Assembly (NCBI GenBank): GCA_964477115.1
Contig: CAYZCY010000019.1
Span: forward strand, 1 to 30,113
Origin: RGIG3135 sp964477115
GTDB lineage: Bacteria > Actinomycetota > Coriobacteriia > Coriobacteriales > Eggerthellaceae
DNA length: 30,113 nucleotides
Direction of reading: 5' to 3'
Positions 1 to 7,930 of this stretch are shown here, one piece after another. Position 1 is the first letter of the stretch. The number at the start of each line of letters is the position of its first letter. The position numbers were made by a program, and so were the translations under genes. Below the pieces are notes generated by a model. The model had not been told where the DNA came from. It was given only the letters and a program-made list of their open reading frames with translations, and searched no databases.

Positions 1-2
1 CA

Positions 3-392
3 AAGGCGAAAAAGGCGTACGATCGCATTGTGGCGGCAGGGCCTAAAGAAGGTTGGTCGGGCTACATCATCCTTGCGCTGGTCTGTCTGTGGTTAGCCGT
101 TATGGCCGGGAGTATTCTCCTCTCGATAGATGCAGGTGATCCTAAAAACAGTCCCTCGTTGGATCGTTCCGACATGGTTCTCGTTGAGCTCGAAGACGGG
201 CTATGGGGTTACGTCAACGGGGCCGATCTTGACGAGGCACTCGAACTCGTGCAGTCTGGCGGTGCAAGTGGAGAGGTGTCGATACAGGTTTGGTCAGATG
301 GCGGCGTTCCCATTGGGGAATACCCTGTGTCCGACGTCAGCGTTTCCGGTGGCGAGCATCTTGCATCGGATGGGGGAGGGATGCAGTCATGA
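3..392 (+). CDS. Single-pass membrane protein of unknown function (5' end probably outside the window)
   Basis: The frame is open from the first bases of the window (KAKKAYDRIVAAGPKEGW), so the true start may lie upstream; GTG at 30 is the only obvious internal start and has no clear ribosome binding site. One hydrophobic helix (GYIILALVCLWLAVMAG) is followed by an acidic, Gly/Ser-rich segment of about 85 residues that should lie on the far side of the membrane. I do not recognise the family. The stop overlaps the next start as ATGA, so this gene is translationally coupled to the two small genes that follow. The three look like the tail of an operon whose main genes lie to the left. Confidence 0.6.
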   Translation, partial: KAKKAYDRIVAAGPKEGWSGYIILALVCLWLAVMAGSILLSIDAGDPKNSPSLDRSDMVLVELEDGLWGYVNGADLDEALELVQSGGASGEVSIQVWSDGGVPIGEYPVSDVSVSGGEHLASDGGGMQS

Positions 393-520
393 GAAAGCTG
401 GTAATCGCTGCCCTTATCTTGGCGGTGGCGGCCGTCGCAATGGCGGCGGTGTTTGTTCGCTTGGTTATCGTCGGTCAGCCAGAGTCCATCGAAAGGCCTG
501 AGTTCATGATGGAAGGTTGA
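389..520 (+). CDS. 43-residue small membrane protein
   Basis: A very short gene begins at ATG 389 inside the ATGA overlap with the upstream gene. The product is almost entirely one N-terminal transmembrane helix or uncleaved signal anchor (RKLVIAALILAVAAVAMAA), then a tail ending PEFMMEG. Its stop overlaps the next start (TTGA). Overlap on both sides is the best evidence that it is real, because the sequence is too short for family recognition. It may be a small partner or assembly factor of the neighbouring membrane proteins; that is inference. Confidence 0.5.
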   Translation: MRKLVIAALILAVAAVAMAAVFVRLVIVGQPESIERPEFMMEG

Positions 521-810
521 TCTTGAAGGACGGTCTTCTTTCGCGAAAAGCAATTTCGGCGCTTTTCGCCTCGGCGGTGCTTCTGTACGCTCTGGTGAAC
601 ACGCCGAATCTCAAGGTCGTCTTAGTGCCGTTTCTCGTTTGCAGCTTGGCGATCGCGGGTCGAGAGATTGCGCTGGTCAAACACATCACGTCAGGGGCGG
701 TTCCTGCACAAAAAGCCCGTCGAGCCCTAAACGCACTCTCCCCGGAAGGCCTCCGAAGGCCCGATTCTGTACAAAAAGGGCGTCGAAACCTAGAAAAACT
801 CACTGGATGA
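517..810 (+). CDS. 97-residue membrane protein of unknown function
   Basis: The start is TTG at 517, overlapping the previous stop; TTG at 523 is an alternative. Two hydrophobic segments (about residues 12-28 and 30-50) are followed by a basic C-terminal tail. The last 35 or so codons, from about position 705, overlap two forward copies of the 26-nt repeat that continues downstream, so the C-terminus (AQKARRALNALSPEGLRR and PDSVQKGRRNLEKLTG) appears to be encoded by repeat DNA. The original stop may have been upstream and the frame extended by repeat insertion. Function unknown. Confidence 0.45.
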   Translation: MILKDGLLSRKAISALFASAVLLYALVNTPNLKVVLVPFLVCSLAIAGREIALVKHITSGAVPAQKARRALNALSPEGLRRPDSVQKGRRNLEKLTG

Positions 811-1173
811 ACGACTTGTGAGCGCAAACCCTTAGGACTCCTAGGCCTTTTTGTGCATCGGATGATCTGCTCTTCTTTAAAAAATTCTTCTAAAAATAAA
901 ACAAGGCTCTGAACTGGGGTTTTGCTGGGGAGGCGGAAAACTCCTCAAGCGCGAACATCCCCTTATCTAATCCAAGCCCGCGATTTTGTAGGACTCAACG
1001 GCATTTCCGCCAGGCCCGTAGATCTCAACAGTGTTTTTGTACATGCGCGGAAGGTGCGGAGGCTAGCCCATAGGGATCGACGTGGTTTCTGCTCACGCAC
1101 GGATGATGCGGGCGCTCGTTCGTAGGACTCGATGGTGCGTTTGCGCATGTACGGAAGGTGCGGGTGCTCGCTC
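705..1173. repeat. Degenerate 26-nt / 52-bp repeat family, seven copies
   Basis: Seven 26-nt copies of a motif resembling TGYRCAAAAAnnCCnTCGAG followed by nCCTAn are visible. They lie at 705-730 and 768-793 on the plus strand, and at 832-857, 988-1013, 1018-1043, 1070-1095 and 1122-1147 on the minus strand. The last three sit exactly 52 bp apart. The 26-nt spacers between them also match one another (xxxxCGGAAGGTGCGGG at 1044-1069, 1096-1121 and 1148-1173), so that part is a 52-bp tandem array. The two forward copies are inside the 3' end of the preceding small gene. No open frame spans the array. Possible roles are a dispersed repeat family, a terminator/attenuator region or a protein-binding array. 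Confidence 0.7.
858..987. other. Gene-free interval with an A/T-rich patch, inside the repeat region
   Basis: Between repeat copies there is an A/T-rich stretch at 877-905 (about 80% A/T, unlike the surrounding DNA) and otherwise unique sequence. I see no start with a ribosome binding site and no RNA gene. Taken with the repeats, 811-1257 contains no gene that I can support. Confidence 0.4.
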
Positions 1174-1257
1174 GCAGGGTTTGGCGGGGGCTATCTATGC
1201 GAAGAGCCGTCACCGCGGCCTCCGAAGCCTTCGCTCCCGCGGTCTCCGCTGCCGCGT

Positions 1258-1707
1258 CTATTCCGCGGCCTTCGCGGGCTCAGATAGCTCGCCAGCGCAA
1301 TGCGGGCAGCGAGTTGCGCCTTCCTTGATCTCCTCAAGGCAGAAGGGGCAGGTGGGAGCAGCGGCCTCTGCAGCCTCTTCCTCGGCAGCCTTCTTCTTAC
1401 CCATGTCCTTCATCTTGTTGAAGGCCTTCACGATGAGGAACACGCAGAAGGCCACGATGAGGAAGTTGATCACGGCGCTCAGGAAGGCGCCGAAGTCGAT
1501 GGGCTGCTCGCTGCCGGGAACGGGGATGGTAAGCCCCGCGATGCCGGCGCTTGCATCACCGGTGAACAGCTTGATGGCCGGGTTGATGAGATCGTCAGTC
1601 AGCGAGGTCACGATGCCCGTGAACGCAGCGCCAATGATAACGCCAACGGCCATGTCCATAACATTGCCGCGGTTGATGAACTCTTTGAACTCGTCGATTA
1701 TCTTCAT
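1258..1707 (-). CDS. mscL: Large-conductance mechanosensitive channel MscL with C-terminal zinc ribbon
   Basis: This is the membrane channel that opens on hypo-osmotic shock to release solutes. The product is 149 residues. The start at 1707 is chosen because AGGAGGG lies just upstream and the protein then begins MKIIDEFKEFINRGNVMD, the classic MscL N-terminus; an upstream in-frame ATG at 1740 would add 11 unconserved residues. TM1 is MAVGVIIGAAFTGIV, the periplasmic loop contains GDASAGIAGLTIPVPG, and TM2 is FLIVAFCVFLIVKAFNKM. After a charged linker (KKKAAEEEAAEAAA) comes a four-cysteine ribbon (CPFCLEEI... and RCPHCAGEL), which likely binds Zn in the cytoplasm in place of the usual terminal helix bundle. 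Divergent from menF. Confidence 0.95.
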   Translation of the reverse strand: MKIIDEFKEFINRGNVMDMAVGVIIGAAFTGIVTSLTDDLINPAIKLFTGDASAGIAGLTIPVPGSEQPIDFGAFLSAVINFLIVAFCVFLIVKAFNKMKDMGKKKAAEEEAAEAAAPTCPFCLEEIKEGATRCPHCAGELSEPAKAAE

Positions 1708-1748
1708 GGCGATGCCCTCCTGGCGTTCGTGTAATTCCAACGCCTTCC

Positions 1749-1754
1749 AGTATA
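1749..1754 (-). promoter_or_regulatory. Probable -10 element of mscL
   Basis: The minus strand reads TATACT here, placing transcription start near 1742, about 35 nt before the mscL start. No convincing -35 element is visible. Confidence 0.4.
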
Positions 1755-1774
1755 GCCGCGCTCGCGGCGGCGAA

Positions 1775-1783
1775 TGCTACAAT
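1775..1783 (+). promoter_or_regulatory. Extended -10 promoter of menF
   Basis: TGCTACAAT is a TGn-extended -10. It predicts transcription start near 1790, downstream of the ATG at 1774 and upstream of the ATG at 1819, so it supports the shorter menF start. It lies about 25 bp from the mscL -10, making a compact divergent promoter region. Confidence 0.45.
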
Positions 1784-1818
1784 CCTTCTATTCGCACACT
1801 CACTCGGAAAGCGACCGT

Positions 1819-3063
1819 ATGACCAAGGTTTATTCGCTCACCAAATTCATTGAGGCCGATATCGTCGATGCCTTTTGTTCTCTGCAGAAGGGCTTCACCG
1901 ATCAGTTCGTGTACTACGACAAGGACAATCCCGTGCGCTACATGGGCCTTGGCCGCTGCATTGCGCTGTCGACGCTCGAAGGCGTGGATTACGAATGCGC
2001 AAAGGTCGATCAGCCGCCCGTGTACTTCTCTTTCAACCGCTTCGATGCGGAAAACCCAGCACCCGCCGATGAGCTTTTCAGCGCCTTCCCGCGCCTGAAG
2101 TTCATGCTTCCCGAAATCGTCCTCATCGAAAACGATCGCGGCACCATGCTGCAGGTCAACTCGCTCGGGCCGGTGTACCCCGGTCGCGTCGAGCGTTTCA
2201 TGCGCGCCAGCCAGACAGCGCCCGAGCGCAAGCGCGAGCTCATCCCGTACACGATTGAGCAGGACTCGCGCGAGGAATGGCAGGCCGCCATGGACACGGC
2301 GCTTGCCGCCATCGAGGAGGGCCGCGTGAGCAAGGTGGTGCTGTCGCGTCGCAAGAAGCTTGTTGCCGCACATCCCTTCTCCTCCAAAGACCTCCTGGTC
2401 AACCTGATCGACGGCGACTCCCGCGGCACGGTGATCCTGTACCGCTACGCTGACGTGTTCTTCTGCGGCTGCACGCCCGAGCTTTTGATTCGCAAGCGCG
2501 GCCAGCAAGTTGAGAGCATGTGCCTTGCCGGCACCTGTCCAGCAGGAAATGGCGAAGGTGAGCGCGCCGCTTTCGCAGAGGCTCTGATGAACGACGCCAA
2601 GAACCGCGCCGAGCACGACCACGTGGTGCGCTTCATCCGCGACGTTTTTGCGCGCACTTGCTACGATGTCGACGTGCCTGCCACGCCCGGCATCATGTCG
2701 CTTGCGCACGTGCAGCACCTGCACACGCCGGCGCGCGCGAAGGTGCTCGAGGGCGTTGACATTTGGGATTTGGCGAACGACCTGCACCCCACGCCTGCGA
2801 CTTCGGGAACGCCGGTGGGGGAGGCAAAAATGCTCATTCGCCGCATCGAGTCTTACAACCGCGGCTTCTACGTGGGAACCGCCGGTTTCGTTGACGGCAA
2901 GGGCGATGGCGAGTTTGCGGTGGCGCTGCGCACGGGCGTGTTCGATGGCGAGATCGGCTGGGTGTACGCAGGTTGCGGCATTGTTGCCGGATCCGACGCC
3001 GACGCCGAGTTCGACGAAATCGACCTCAAGCTCAAAACCGTACTGTCCGCCTTCGGCAGCTAG
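1819..3063 (+). CDS. menF: Isochorismate synthase MenF
   Basis: This cytoplasmic Mg-dependent enzyme converts chorismate to isochorismate, the entry step of menaquinone synthesis. The product is 414 residues from ATG 1819; an in-frame ATG at 1774 would add 15 residues but lies at the predicted -10. The C-terminal half is a chorismate-binding domain: RVSKVVLSRRKK, MCLAGTCPAG, the HPTPATSGTP stretch typical of isochorismate/salicylate synthases, RGFYVGTAGF, and the terminal GCGIVAGSDADAEFDE metal/substrate motif. The N-terminal half is the divergent scaffold usual for MenF. menD follows after 11 bp, and the next menaquinone genes lie in order behind it. Other chorismate enzymes such as TrpE or PabB are unlikely given the HPTPA motif and the context. 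Confidence 0.93.
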   Translation: MTKVYSLTKFIEADIVDAFCSLQKGFTDQFVYYDKDNPVRYMGLGRCIALSTLEGVDYECAKVDQPPVYFSFNRFDAENPAPADELFSAFPRLKFMLPEIVLIENDRGTMLQVNSLGPVYPGRVERFMRASQTAPERKRELIPYTIEQDSREEWQAAMDTALAAIEEGRVSKVVLSRRKKLVAAHPFSSKDLLVNLIDGDSRGTVILYRYADVFFCGCTPELLIRKRGQQVESMCLAGTCPAGNGEGERAAFAEALMNDAKNRAEHDHVVRFIRDVFARTCYDVDVPATPGIMSLAHVQHLHTPARAKVLEGVDIWDLANDLHPTPATSGTPVGEAKMLIRRIESYNRGFYVGTAGFVDGKGDGEFAVALRTGVFDGEIGWVYAGCGIVAGSDADAEFDEIDLKLKTVLSAFGS

Positions 3064-3074
3064 GGAGTTTGCCC

Positions 3075-5196
3075 ATGTCGCAGGACCTGCCCATCCGCCA
3101 GCAAGANNNNNNNNNNNNNNNNNNNNNNNNNNNNNNNNNNNNNNNNNNNNNNNNNNNNNNNNNNNNNNNNNNNNNNNNNNNNNNNNNNNNNNNNNNNNNN
3201 NNNNNNGGCGCTGACCCACCAGCAAACCACGGCGCTTTATGTGAGCGCGTTTTTCGATGAGCTTGCGCGCTGGGGCGTGCGCGAGGTGGTCATCAGCCCC
3301 GGCTCGCGATCGACCGCGCTTGCCATGTGCGCCTTCGAGCTCGCGCAGCGCTACCCCGATCGCATGCGCGTTTACCTCGATGTCGATGAGCGCGGCGCGG
3401 CCTTCTTCGCGCTGGGCATGGCTAAGTCGGCCGGACGCCCGGTGGCGCTTGTGTGCACGTCGGGCACGGCCGTTGCCAACTACCTGCCGGCCGTGGTGGA
3501 GGCCGACACCTCGCGCGTGCCGTTGATCGTGCTGTCGGGCGATAGGCCCATGTGCCTGCAGGGCCTCGGCGCCCCGCAGACCTGCGACCAGGTGAAGATC
3601 TTCGGCAGCTACGTGCGCGCCTTCCGTCAGATGCCCGAGCCTTCCGCCCGCAGCGTTGATCTGAGCTTTGCGCGCCAGGCTGCCCGTGAGGCCGTGCTGG
3701 CTGCCATGGGTCCGGGTGCCACCGGCCTGCGCGAAAACGACATCACGGGTGCGGGAAATGAGCCTCGTTTAGGCGCGGAATCCGCGGCCGAGGCGCATTG
3801 CGTCATCGCCTCGCGCGGCTGCGCCTACATGGCGGGTCCCGTGCACCTGAACTTCCCCTTCGACGAGCCCCTCAAGCCCGACTTCAGCGTGGAGGGTGTC
3901 TTTGAACTTGGCGCTAAGCCGGCGCTGCCGCATGGTGCTGCCGCTATCGCGGGGCATACCGCGTTCGGACCCGATGCCTACCTTCCCCTTGAAATGATGC
4001 TCTCTGGCCAGCGAGTGCTGGTTTTGGCTGGCGAAGGTACCTGCGAAACGCTCGCGGAGGCTCGTGCCGTGGCGGATTGGGCGCAGTTGCACAAGTACCC
4101 GCTGCTGGCCGATCCGCTGTCGGGTTTGCGCAGCTTAGGCGATGATTGCGTGATCGACAACTATGACAACATCCTGCGTGGGGAAGATGCGCCTACCCCT
4201 GATGTGGTCATTCGCTTCGGGCGTTATCCGGTGTCTAAGGTGGCGTCCCTCGGGCTGGCCAAGCGGGCGGCTATCAACATCGTGGTCGACGTGGCGCAGA
4301 CGCGTGATTTCAACAGCGAGACGGATGTTTTCGTGGCGTGCACGCCTTTGGATTTCGTGCTGCATGATTGGCTTGACGGTGCCGATCAGGTGCAAGAGCA
4401 CTTTTTCGATCAATGGGTGCGCTTGAATGATGGAGAACGTGAGTGCATTCTGGCTGTGGCCAAGGCTGGGGACGGCGTGGCGGCCGGGGCTGACACGACA
4501 GCCGCGGTTGGGGCGGAGGCCGGGGCTGCCGCTGAGGATGGCGCTGCCGGCGCGCTTACCTTCTCCGCTTCTTCCGAGCTCGTCTTTGAAGGCGCTATCG
4601 TGCGCAAGATGCTCGATCTCATCCCCGAGAGGTCCTGCTTGTTCTCGGCCAACTCCATGGCCATTCGAGCGATCGACACCTTCCTCGTCAAGGAGGACAA
4701 GCCCCTCGCGGTGCTTTGCAACCGCGGCCAAAACGGCATCGACGGCACGGTGTCCACGGCGCTTGGCGTTGCTCAGCGCTTCGACCAGACCACGTTTGTG
4801 ACGGGTGACTTCACCATGCTGCACGATTTGAACGCGCTCGCCCTGCAGCATGAGCTGCTTGCGCATCACGGGTCTGCGGCGGGCGAGCCTGATCGGTCCG
4901 TCGTCATCGTGCTGCTGAACAACAAGGGCGGTGCCATCTTTGACATGCTTCCGCAGGCTTCGGACGAGCCCTATTTCGAGCGCCTGTTCCTCGTGCCGCA
5001 GGATGTGTGCTTCGAGCATGCGGCGGCTGCTTTTGGCGTTCCTTATGCAAGCGCTTCTTCGGTGGAAGAATTTGCCGCGGCTTACGAGGGCTTTTTGGGC
5101 AAACCCGGCATCAGCCTGATCGAGGTGGGCGTTCCTCTGCGCGGCGTGCGCGAGCGGTACGCGCCTTATCAGCTGCCTGCGCGGGACAAGCTTTGA
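3075..5196 (+). CDS. menD: SEPHCHC synthase MenD (interrupted by an assembly gap)
   Basis: MenD is a thiamine-diphosphate enzyme that joins 2-oxoglutarate and isochorismate to give SEPHCHC. The gene starts at ATG 3075 (MSQDLPIRQQ), 11 bp after menF. The N-block follows codon 10, then the frame resumes ALTHQQTTALYVSAFFDEL. The ThDP N-domain signature ISPGSRSTAL and the C-terminal cofactor motifs GDFTMLHDLNAL and LLNNKGGAIFDMLPQA are all present. With no missing bases the protein would be about 673 residues, longer than the usual 550-580. The extra length is in Ala/Gly-rich insertions near positions 3700-3790 and 4465-4560. The N-run length (100) breaks the reading frame; a gap length divisible by three restores it. 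Confidence 0.92.
3107..3206. other. Scaffold gap of 100 N inside menD
   Basis: Exactly 100 N, the conventional placeholder for a gap of unknown size. The left flank ends on two bases (GA) of a menD codon and the right flank starts with G, the last base of a codon. Direct abutment would give GAG and a continuous frame QQEALTHQQ. The true gap is therefore a multiple of three and may be close to zero. Confidence 0.9.
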
Positions 5197-5225
5197 GTTC
5201 GGCCGATACGACGAAGGACGATGCC

Positions 5226-6695
5226 ATGAAACCAGCAGCACGCATCAGGTTCCACGAGGGCTCCTTCGCTCACAACGGCGTTGTGTACGGTTTCGGCCGC
5301 TATGAGCGAGAGGCTGATGCTGGCTTTGGCTTCGCGGTCGCTCCGGGTGGCTCGGGCGGTTCGGACTTCGCAAGCAATTCGGGCGGTTTTAGCGGCGCCC
5401 CTGGCTTAGGCGGTTTTGGTGATGCAGCCGATGCGAGCGCCGACCTTGTCTCAGCTGCGCTGCCTCGCGTTCCCTTTATCCTGCTGCATGGCTTTGCGCA
5501 GAGCGCCGCATCCTGGGATGAGGTTGCCCGCCTTCTCCTTTCTGGCTGCGAAGATGAGCCCTCCTCGCTCGATGTCACCCCCAGTGCCGCGCGTGCCGCA
5601 GCGCTTCCCGATCTCGAAGCTGCCCCCGGTGCCGCGCGTGCCGCAGCGGCGCCCCTATTGTTCGATCCCGACTGCATAGGCGCGGTGTATGCGCTCGATT
5701 TCGTGGGCCACGGCCTGAGCGACCACCCTGATTCCGAGACGCCGTATGACATGGACGAGGCTTGCGCGTGCGTCAAGGCTTTCGTGGATTGGGTGGCTCG
5801 GCGCGAAGGTGCGCGCCCCGTGCTCGTGGGTTATTCGATGGGCGGGCGCATTGCGCTTGAGGCGCTGGTACGTTTTGGTGTCAAGGCTCAGTACGAGGTG
5901 CCCGTTCGGGGAGCTTGGCGCTCGCTGGTGTCCGGAATTGCCGGCAAAAGGCGGTCGCGGCCGAATTCGCCCGAGCTTGCCATTGCGGGACTTGTTTTGG
6001 AAAGCGCCGGCTTGGGTCCTGCTGATGAGGCCGAGCGCGAGGCTTTGCGTGAGCGCAATTGCGCGTGGGCGAAGCGCGTGCGCGAAGAGGGTGTCGAGGC
6101 CTTCATGGATTATTGGGAGAGCCTGCCCCTGTTTGAATCGCAGCGCGCTCTTCCCGAGGCAAAGCGCGCGTCGGTGTGGGCCGGGCGTTTGGCGAACCGT
6201 GCGGAGTCCTTGGCTCGCAGCTTCGAGGGCACGGGCCAGCATAGGCAGTCCTTGCGGTCCGAGTCCCTGGCGGTTCTTGCCCGCGCGCAGGAGGCCGGGG
6301 TGCCCGTGCTGTACGTGGCGGGCGAACTCGACGCGAAATACCTCGCTGTTGCCCGCTGTGTCGCCGACAAGCTGCCTGGCCACATGAGCTCCATACGAGA
6401 GAATTCGCATTTTTGTGCAAAAAATTGCGGTTTTGAACGATTTGAAAATGCTGGCGAAGGTAAGCGCAAAAACGCCCCTGACGTTTCCGCAGGTCAGAGC
6501 CCTGATTTTTCTGATGCTTTGAATGGTGCCCCGGAAGTGGGCCAAAATCGCGCCGAAAAATCGTGCAAAACCGAAAATAATTACCGAAAACTGAGCAATT
6601 GCTCGTATGAAGTTCTTGGGGCGGGGCACAACGTGCACTTAGAGCAGCCGGAAGGGTACGCGCGCCTGCTGGGCGCTTTTGCCGCCACGCTTTAG
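5226..6695 (+). CDS. menH: MenH-type alpha/beta hydrolase (SHCHC synthase) with two large insertions
   Basis: The expected role is elimination of pyruvate from SEPHCHC to give SHCHC. ATG 5226 has AGGA 7 nt upstream; a TTG at 5193 overlapping the menD stop is an alternative. The product is 489 residues, about twice the usual 250-270. Fold motifs are FILLHGFAQSAASWDEVA (oxyanion loop), DFVGHGLSD, the nucleophile elbow VGYSMGGRIALEAL, the acid loop VAGELDAKYLAVA and the catalytic His in GAGHNVHLEQPEGYA. Two regions are foreign to the family. One is a Gly/Ser/Ala-rich N-terminal stretch and Ala-rich repeat (about residues 35-75 and 110-145). The other is an A/T-rich insertion between the acid and His (about residues 389-460). 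The triad is intact. Position after menD supports the assignment. Confidence 0.82.
   Translation: MKPAARIRFHEGSFAHNGVVYGFGRYEREADAGFGFAVAPGGSGGSDFASNSGGFSGAPGLGGFGDAADASADLVSAALPRVPFILLHGFAQSAASWDEVARLLLSGCEDEPSSLDVTPSAARAAALPDLEAAPGAARAAAAPLLFDPDCIGAVYALDFVGHGLSDHPDSETPYDMDEACACVKAFVDWVARREGARPVLVGYSMGGRIALEALVRFGVKAQYEVPVRGAWRSLVSGIAGKRRSRPNSPELAIAGLVLESAGLGPADEAEREALRERNCAWAKRVREEGVEAFMDYWESLPLFESQRALPEAKRASVWAGRLANRAESLARSFEGTGQHRQSLRSESLAVLARAQEAGVPVLYVAGELDAKYLAVARCVADKLPGHMSSIRENSHFCAKNCGFERFENAGEGKRKNAPDVSAGQSPDFSDALNGAPEVGQNRAEKSCKTENNYRKLSNCSYEVLGAGHNVHLEQPEGYARLLGAFAATL
5584..5648 (+). repeat. Short direct repeat inside menH
   Basis: GTGCCGCGCGTGCCGCAGCG occurs at 5584-5603 and again at 5629-5648, 45 bp (15 codons) apart. 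It encodes the duplicated SAARAAA / GAARAAA segments of the Ala-rich loop, so part of the enlarged loop arose by in-frame duplication. Confidence 0.8.
6391..6606 (+). other. A/T-rich in-frame insertion within menH
   Basis: Between the catalytic-acid segment and the GAGHNVHLE motif, ordinary family members have a short loop. Here about 70 codons intervene, with homopolymer-like A and T runs (TTTTTGTGCAAAAAATTGCG at 6410-6429) in an otherwise roughly 65% GC gene. The encoded residues (FCAKNCGFERFENAG... NRAEKSCKTENN) are polar, low in complexity and rich in Asn, Lys and Cys. The frame is preserved across the whole stretch. It looks like an inserted repeat-type element rather than original coding sequence. 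Confidence 0.6.
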
Positions 6696-6696
6696 G

Positions 6697-6796
6697 NNNN
6701 NNNNNNNNNNNNNNNNNNNNNNNNNNNNNNNNNNNNNNNNNNNNNNNNNNNNNNNNNNNNNNNNNNNNNNNNNNNNNNNNNNNNNNNNNNNNNNNN
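6697..6796. other. Scaffold gap of 100 N between menH and menB
   Basis: 100 N directly after the menH stop. The 8 bases before it (GCTTTAGG) are repeated immediately after it. This could mean the flanking contigs overlap and the gap is not real, though 8 bp alone is weak evidence. Confidence 0.85.
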
Positions 6797-7080
6797 GCTT
6801 TAGGGGCGGCGTTTGGTCGAGCCGTCGGGCCGCGCTCGCTGGTCGAACTGGCCGCATTCGCCGTTTCAGCTGGGCACATTTTCTTGTGCTCTTGCCGTAA
6901 GGGGTACCCAAAATCTTGTGGGAAAGTTAATATATAGCTATTCGCAGCATAATCAAATCAGGTTCATATTTTGCCGGTTCTCAAGGCTTTTGAAGAGGAC
7001 GTCTTCGGATGTGCTCTTTTGGTGTGTTGAGGGGCTTTTCGGTGCTATGTTGAACCTGCGGGAAGAAAGTCCGGAACCTC
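6797..7080 (+). promoter_or_regulatory. Leader region of menB with an A/T-rich patch and an extended -10
   Basis: No gene is visible in this interval. 6905-6975 is markedly A/T-rich for this genome. TGCTATGTT at 7043-7051 is a TGn-extended -10 about 30 nt before the menB ATG, without a well-spaced -35. This suggests menB-menEC can be transcribed separately from menFDH. The ribosome binding site of menB is weak (GGAA at 7072-7075). Confidence 0.4.
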
Positions 7081-7920
7081 ATGACCGACATTCAATGGCA
7101 ACGCGGCAAGGAATACAAGGAGATCATCTACGAGACCTATGAGGGTATCGCCAAGATCACCATCAACCGCCCGCATCGCCGCAACGCCTTCACTCCGCTG
7201 ACCAACGCCGAGATGTTCGACGCCTTCACCATCGCGCGTGATGATGCGTCCATCGGCGTTATCCTGCTTACCGGCGCCAATCACGGCGGCGCGCACGAAG
7301 ACGAGGCCTTCTGCTCCGGCGGCGACCAAAAGGTTCGCGGCAACGGCGGATACGTGGGCGAGGACACTATCGCCCGCCTGAACGTCCTTGACCTGCAGCG
7401 CCTCATCCGCGTGGTGCCCAAGCCGGTTATTGCCATGGTGAACGGTTACGCCATCGGCGGCGGCAACATTCTCACCATGGTGTGCGACCTCACCATTGCA
7501 GCTGAAACCGCCAAGTTCGGCCAGACGGGTCCGAAGGTCGGCAGCTTTGACGCTGGCTACGGCTCTGGTCTGCTTGCGGCCATGGTCGGCCAGAAGAAGG
7601 CACGCGAGATTTGGTTCCTCTGCCGCCAGTACTCCGCTCAGGAAGCGCTCGACATGGGCCTTATCAACAAGGTGGTTCCCTTTGACGAGCTCGAGGCAGA
7701 ATGCGTGGCCTGGGCAAAGGAAATCATGCAGATGAGCCCCACCGCCATCCGCTTCATCAAGGCATCGCTCAACGCCGCAACCGATGGCCTCGCCGGCCTG
7801 CAGCAGCTTGGCGGAGATGCCACCATGCTCTTCTACACCACCGACGAGGCAAAGGAAGGTCGCGACGCCTTCAAGGAAAAGCGTCAGCCCGATTTCCAGC
7901 AGTTCCCGAAGTTCCCCTAG
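7081..7920 (+). CDS. menB: 1,4-dihydroxy-2-naphthoyl-CoA synthase MenB
   Basis: A crotonase-fold enzyme that closes the ring of o-succinylbenzoyl-CoA to DHNA-CoA. The product is 279 residues, a normal length. Diagnostic features are the N-terminal EYKEIIYETYEGIAKITINR, the oxyanion-hole/active-site segment EAFCSGGDQKVRG, GYAIGGGNIL, and FGQTGPKVGSFDAGYGS. The QTG in that last motif is characteristic of the bicarbonate-dependent (type I) MenB group represented by E. coli, which uses bicarbonate where type II enzymes have an acidic side chain. The C-terminus FYTTDEAKEGRDAFKEKR is also typical. menE-menC begins 10 bp downstream. Confidence 0.96.
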   Translation: MTDIQWQRGKEYKEIIYETYEGIAKITINRPHRRNAFTPLTNAEMFDAFTIARDDASIGVILLTGANHGGAHEDEAFCSGGDQKVRGNGGYVGEDTIARLNVLDLQRLIRVVPKPVIAMVNGYAIGGGNILTMVCDLTIAAETAKFGQTGPKVGSFDAGYGSGLLAAMVGQKKAREIWFLCRQYSAQEALDMGLINKVVPFDELEAECVAWAKEIMQMSPTAIRFIKASLNAATDGLAGLQQLGGDATMLFYTTDEAKEGRDAFKEKRQPDFQQFPKFP

Positions 7921-7930
7921 GAAACTGCCG

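Noticed and set aside
1018..1173. CRISPR-like array
   Set aside because: Repeats are degenerate, the 26-nt spacers are conserved with each other rather than unique, and no cas gene is present.
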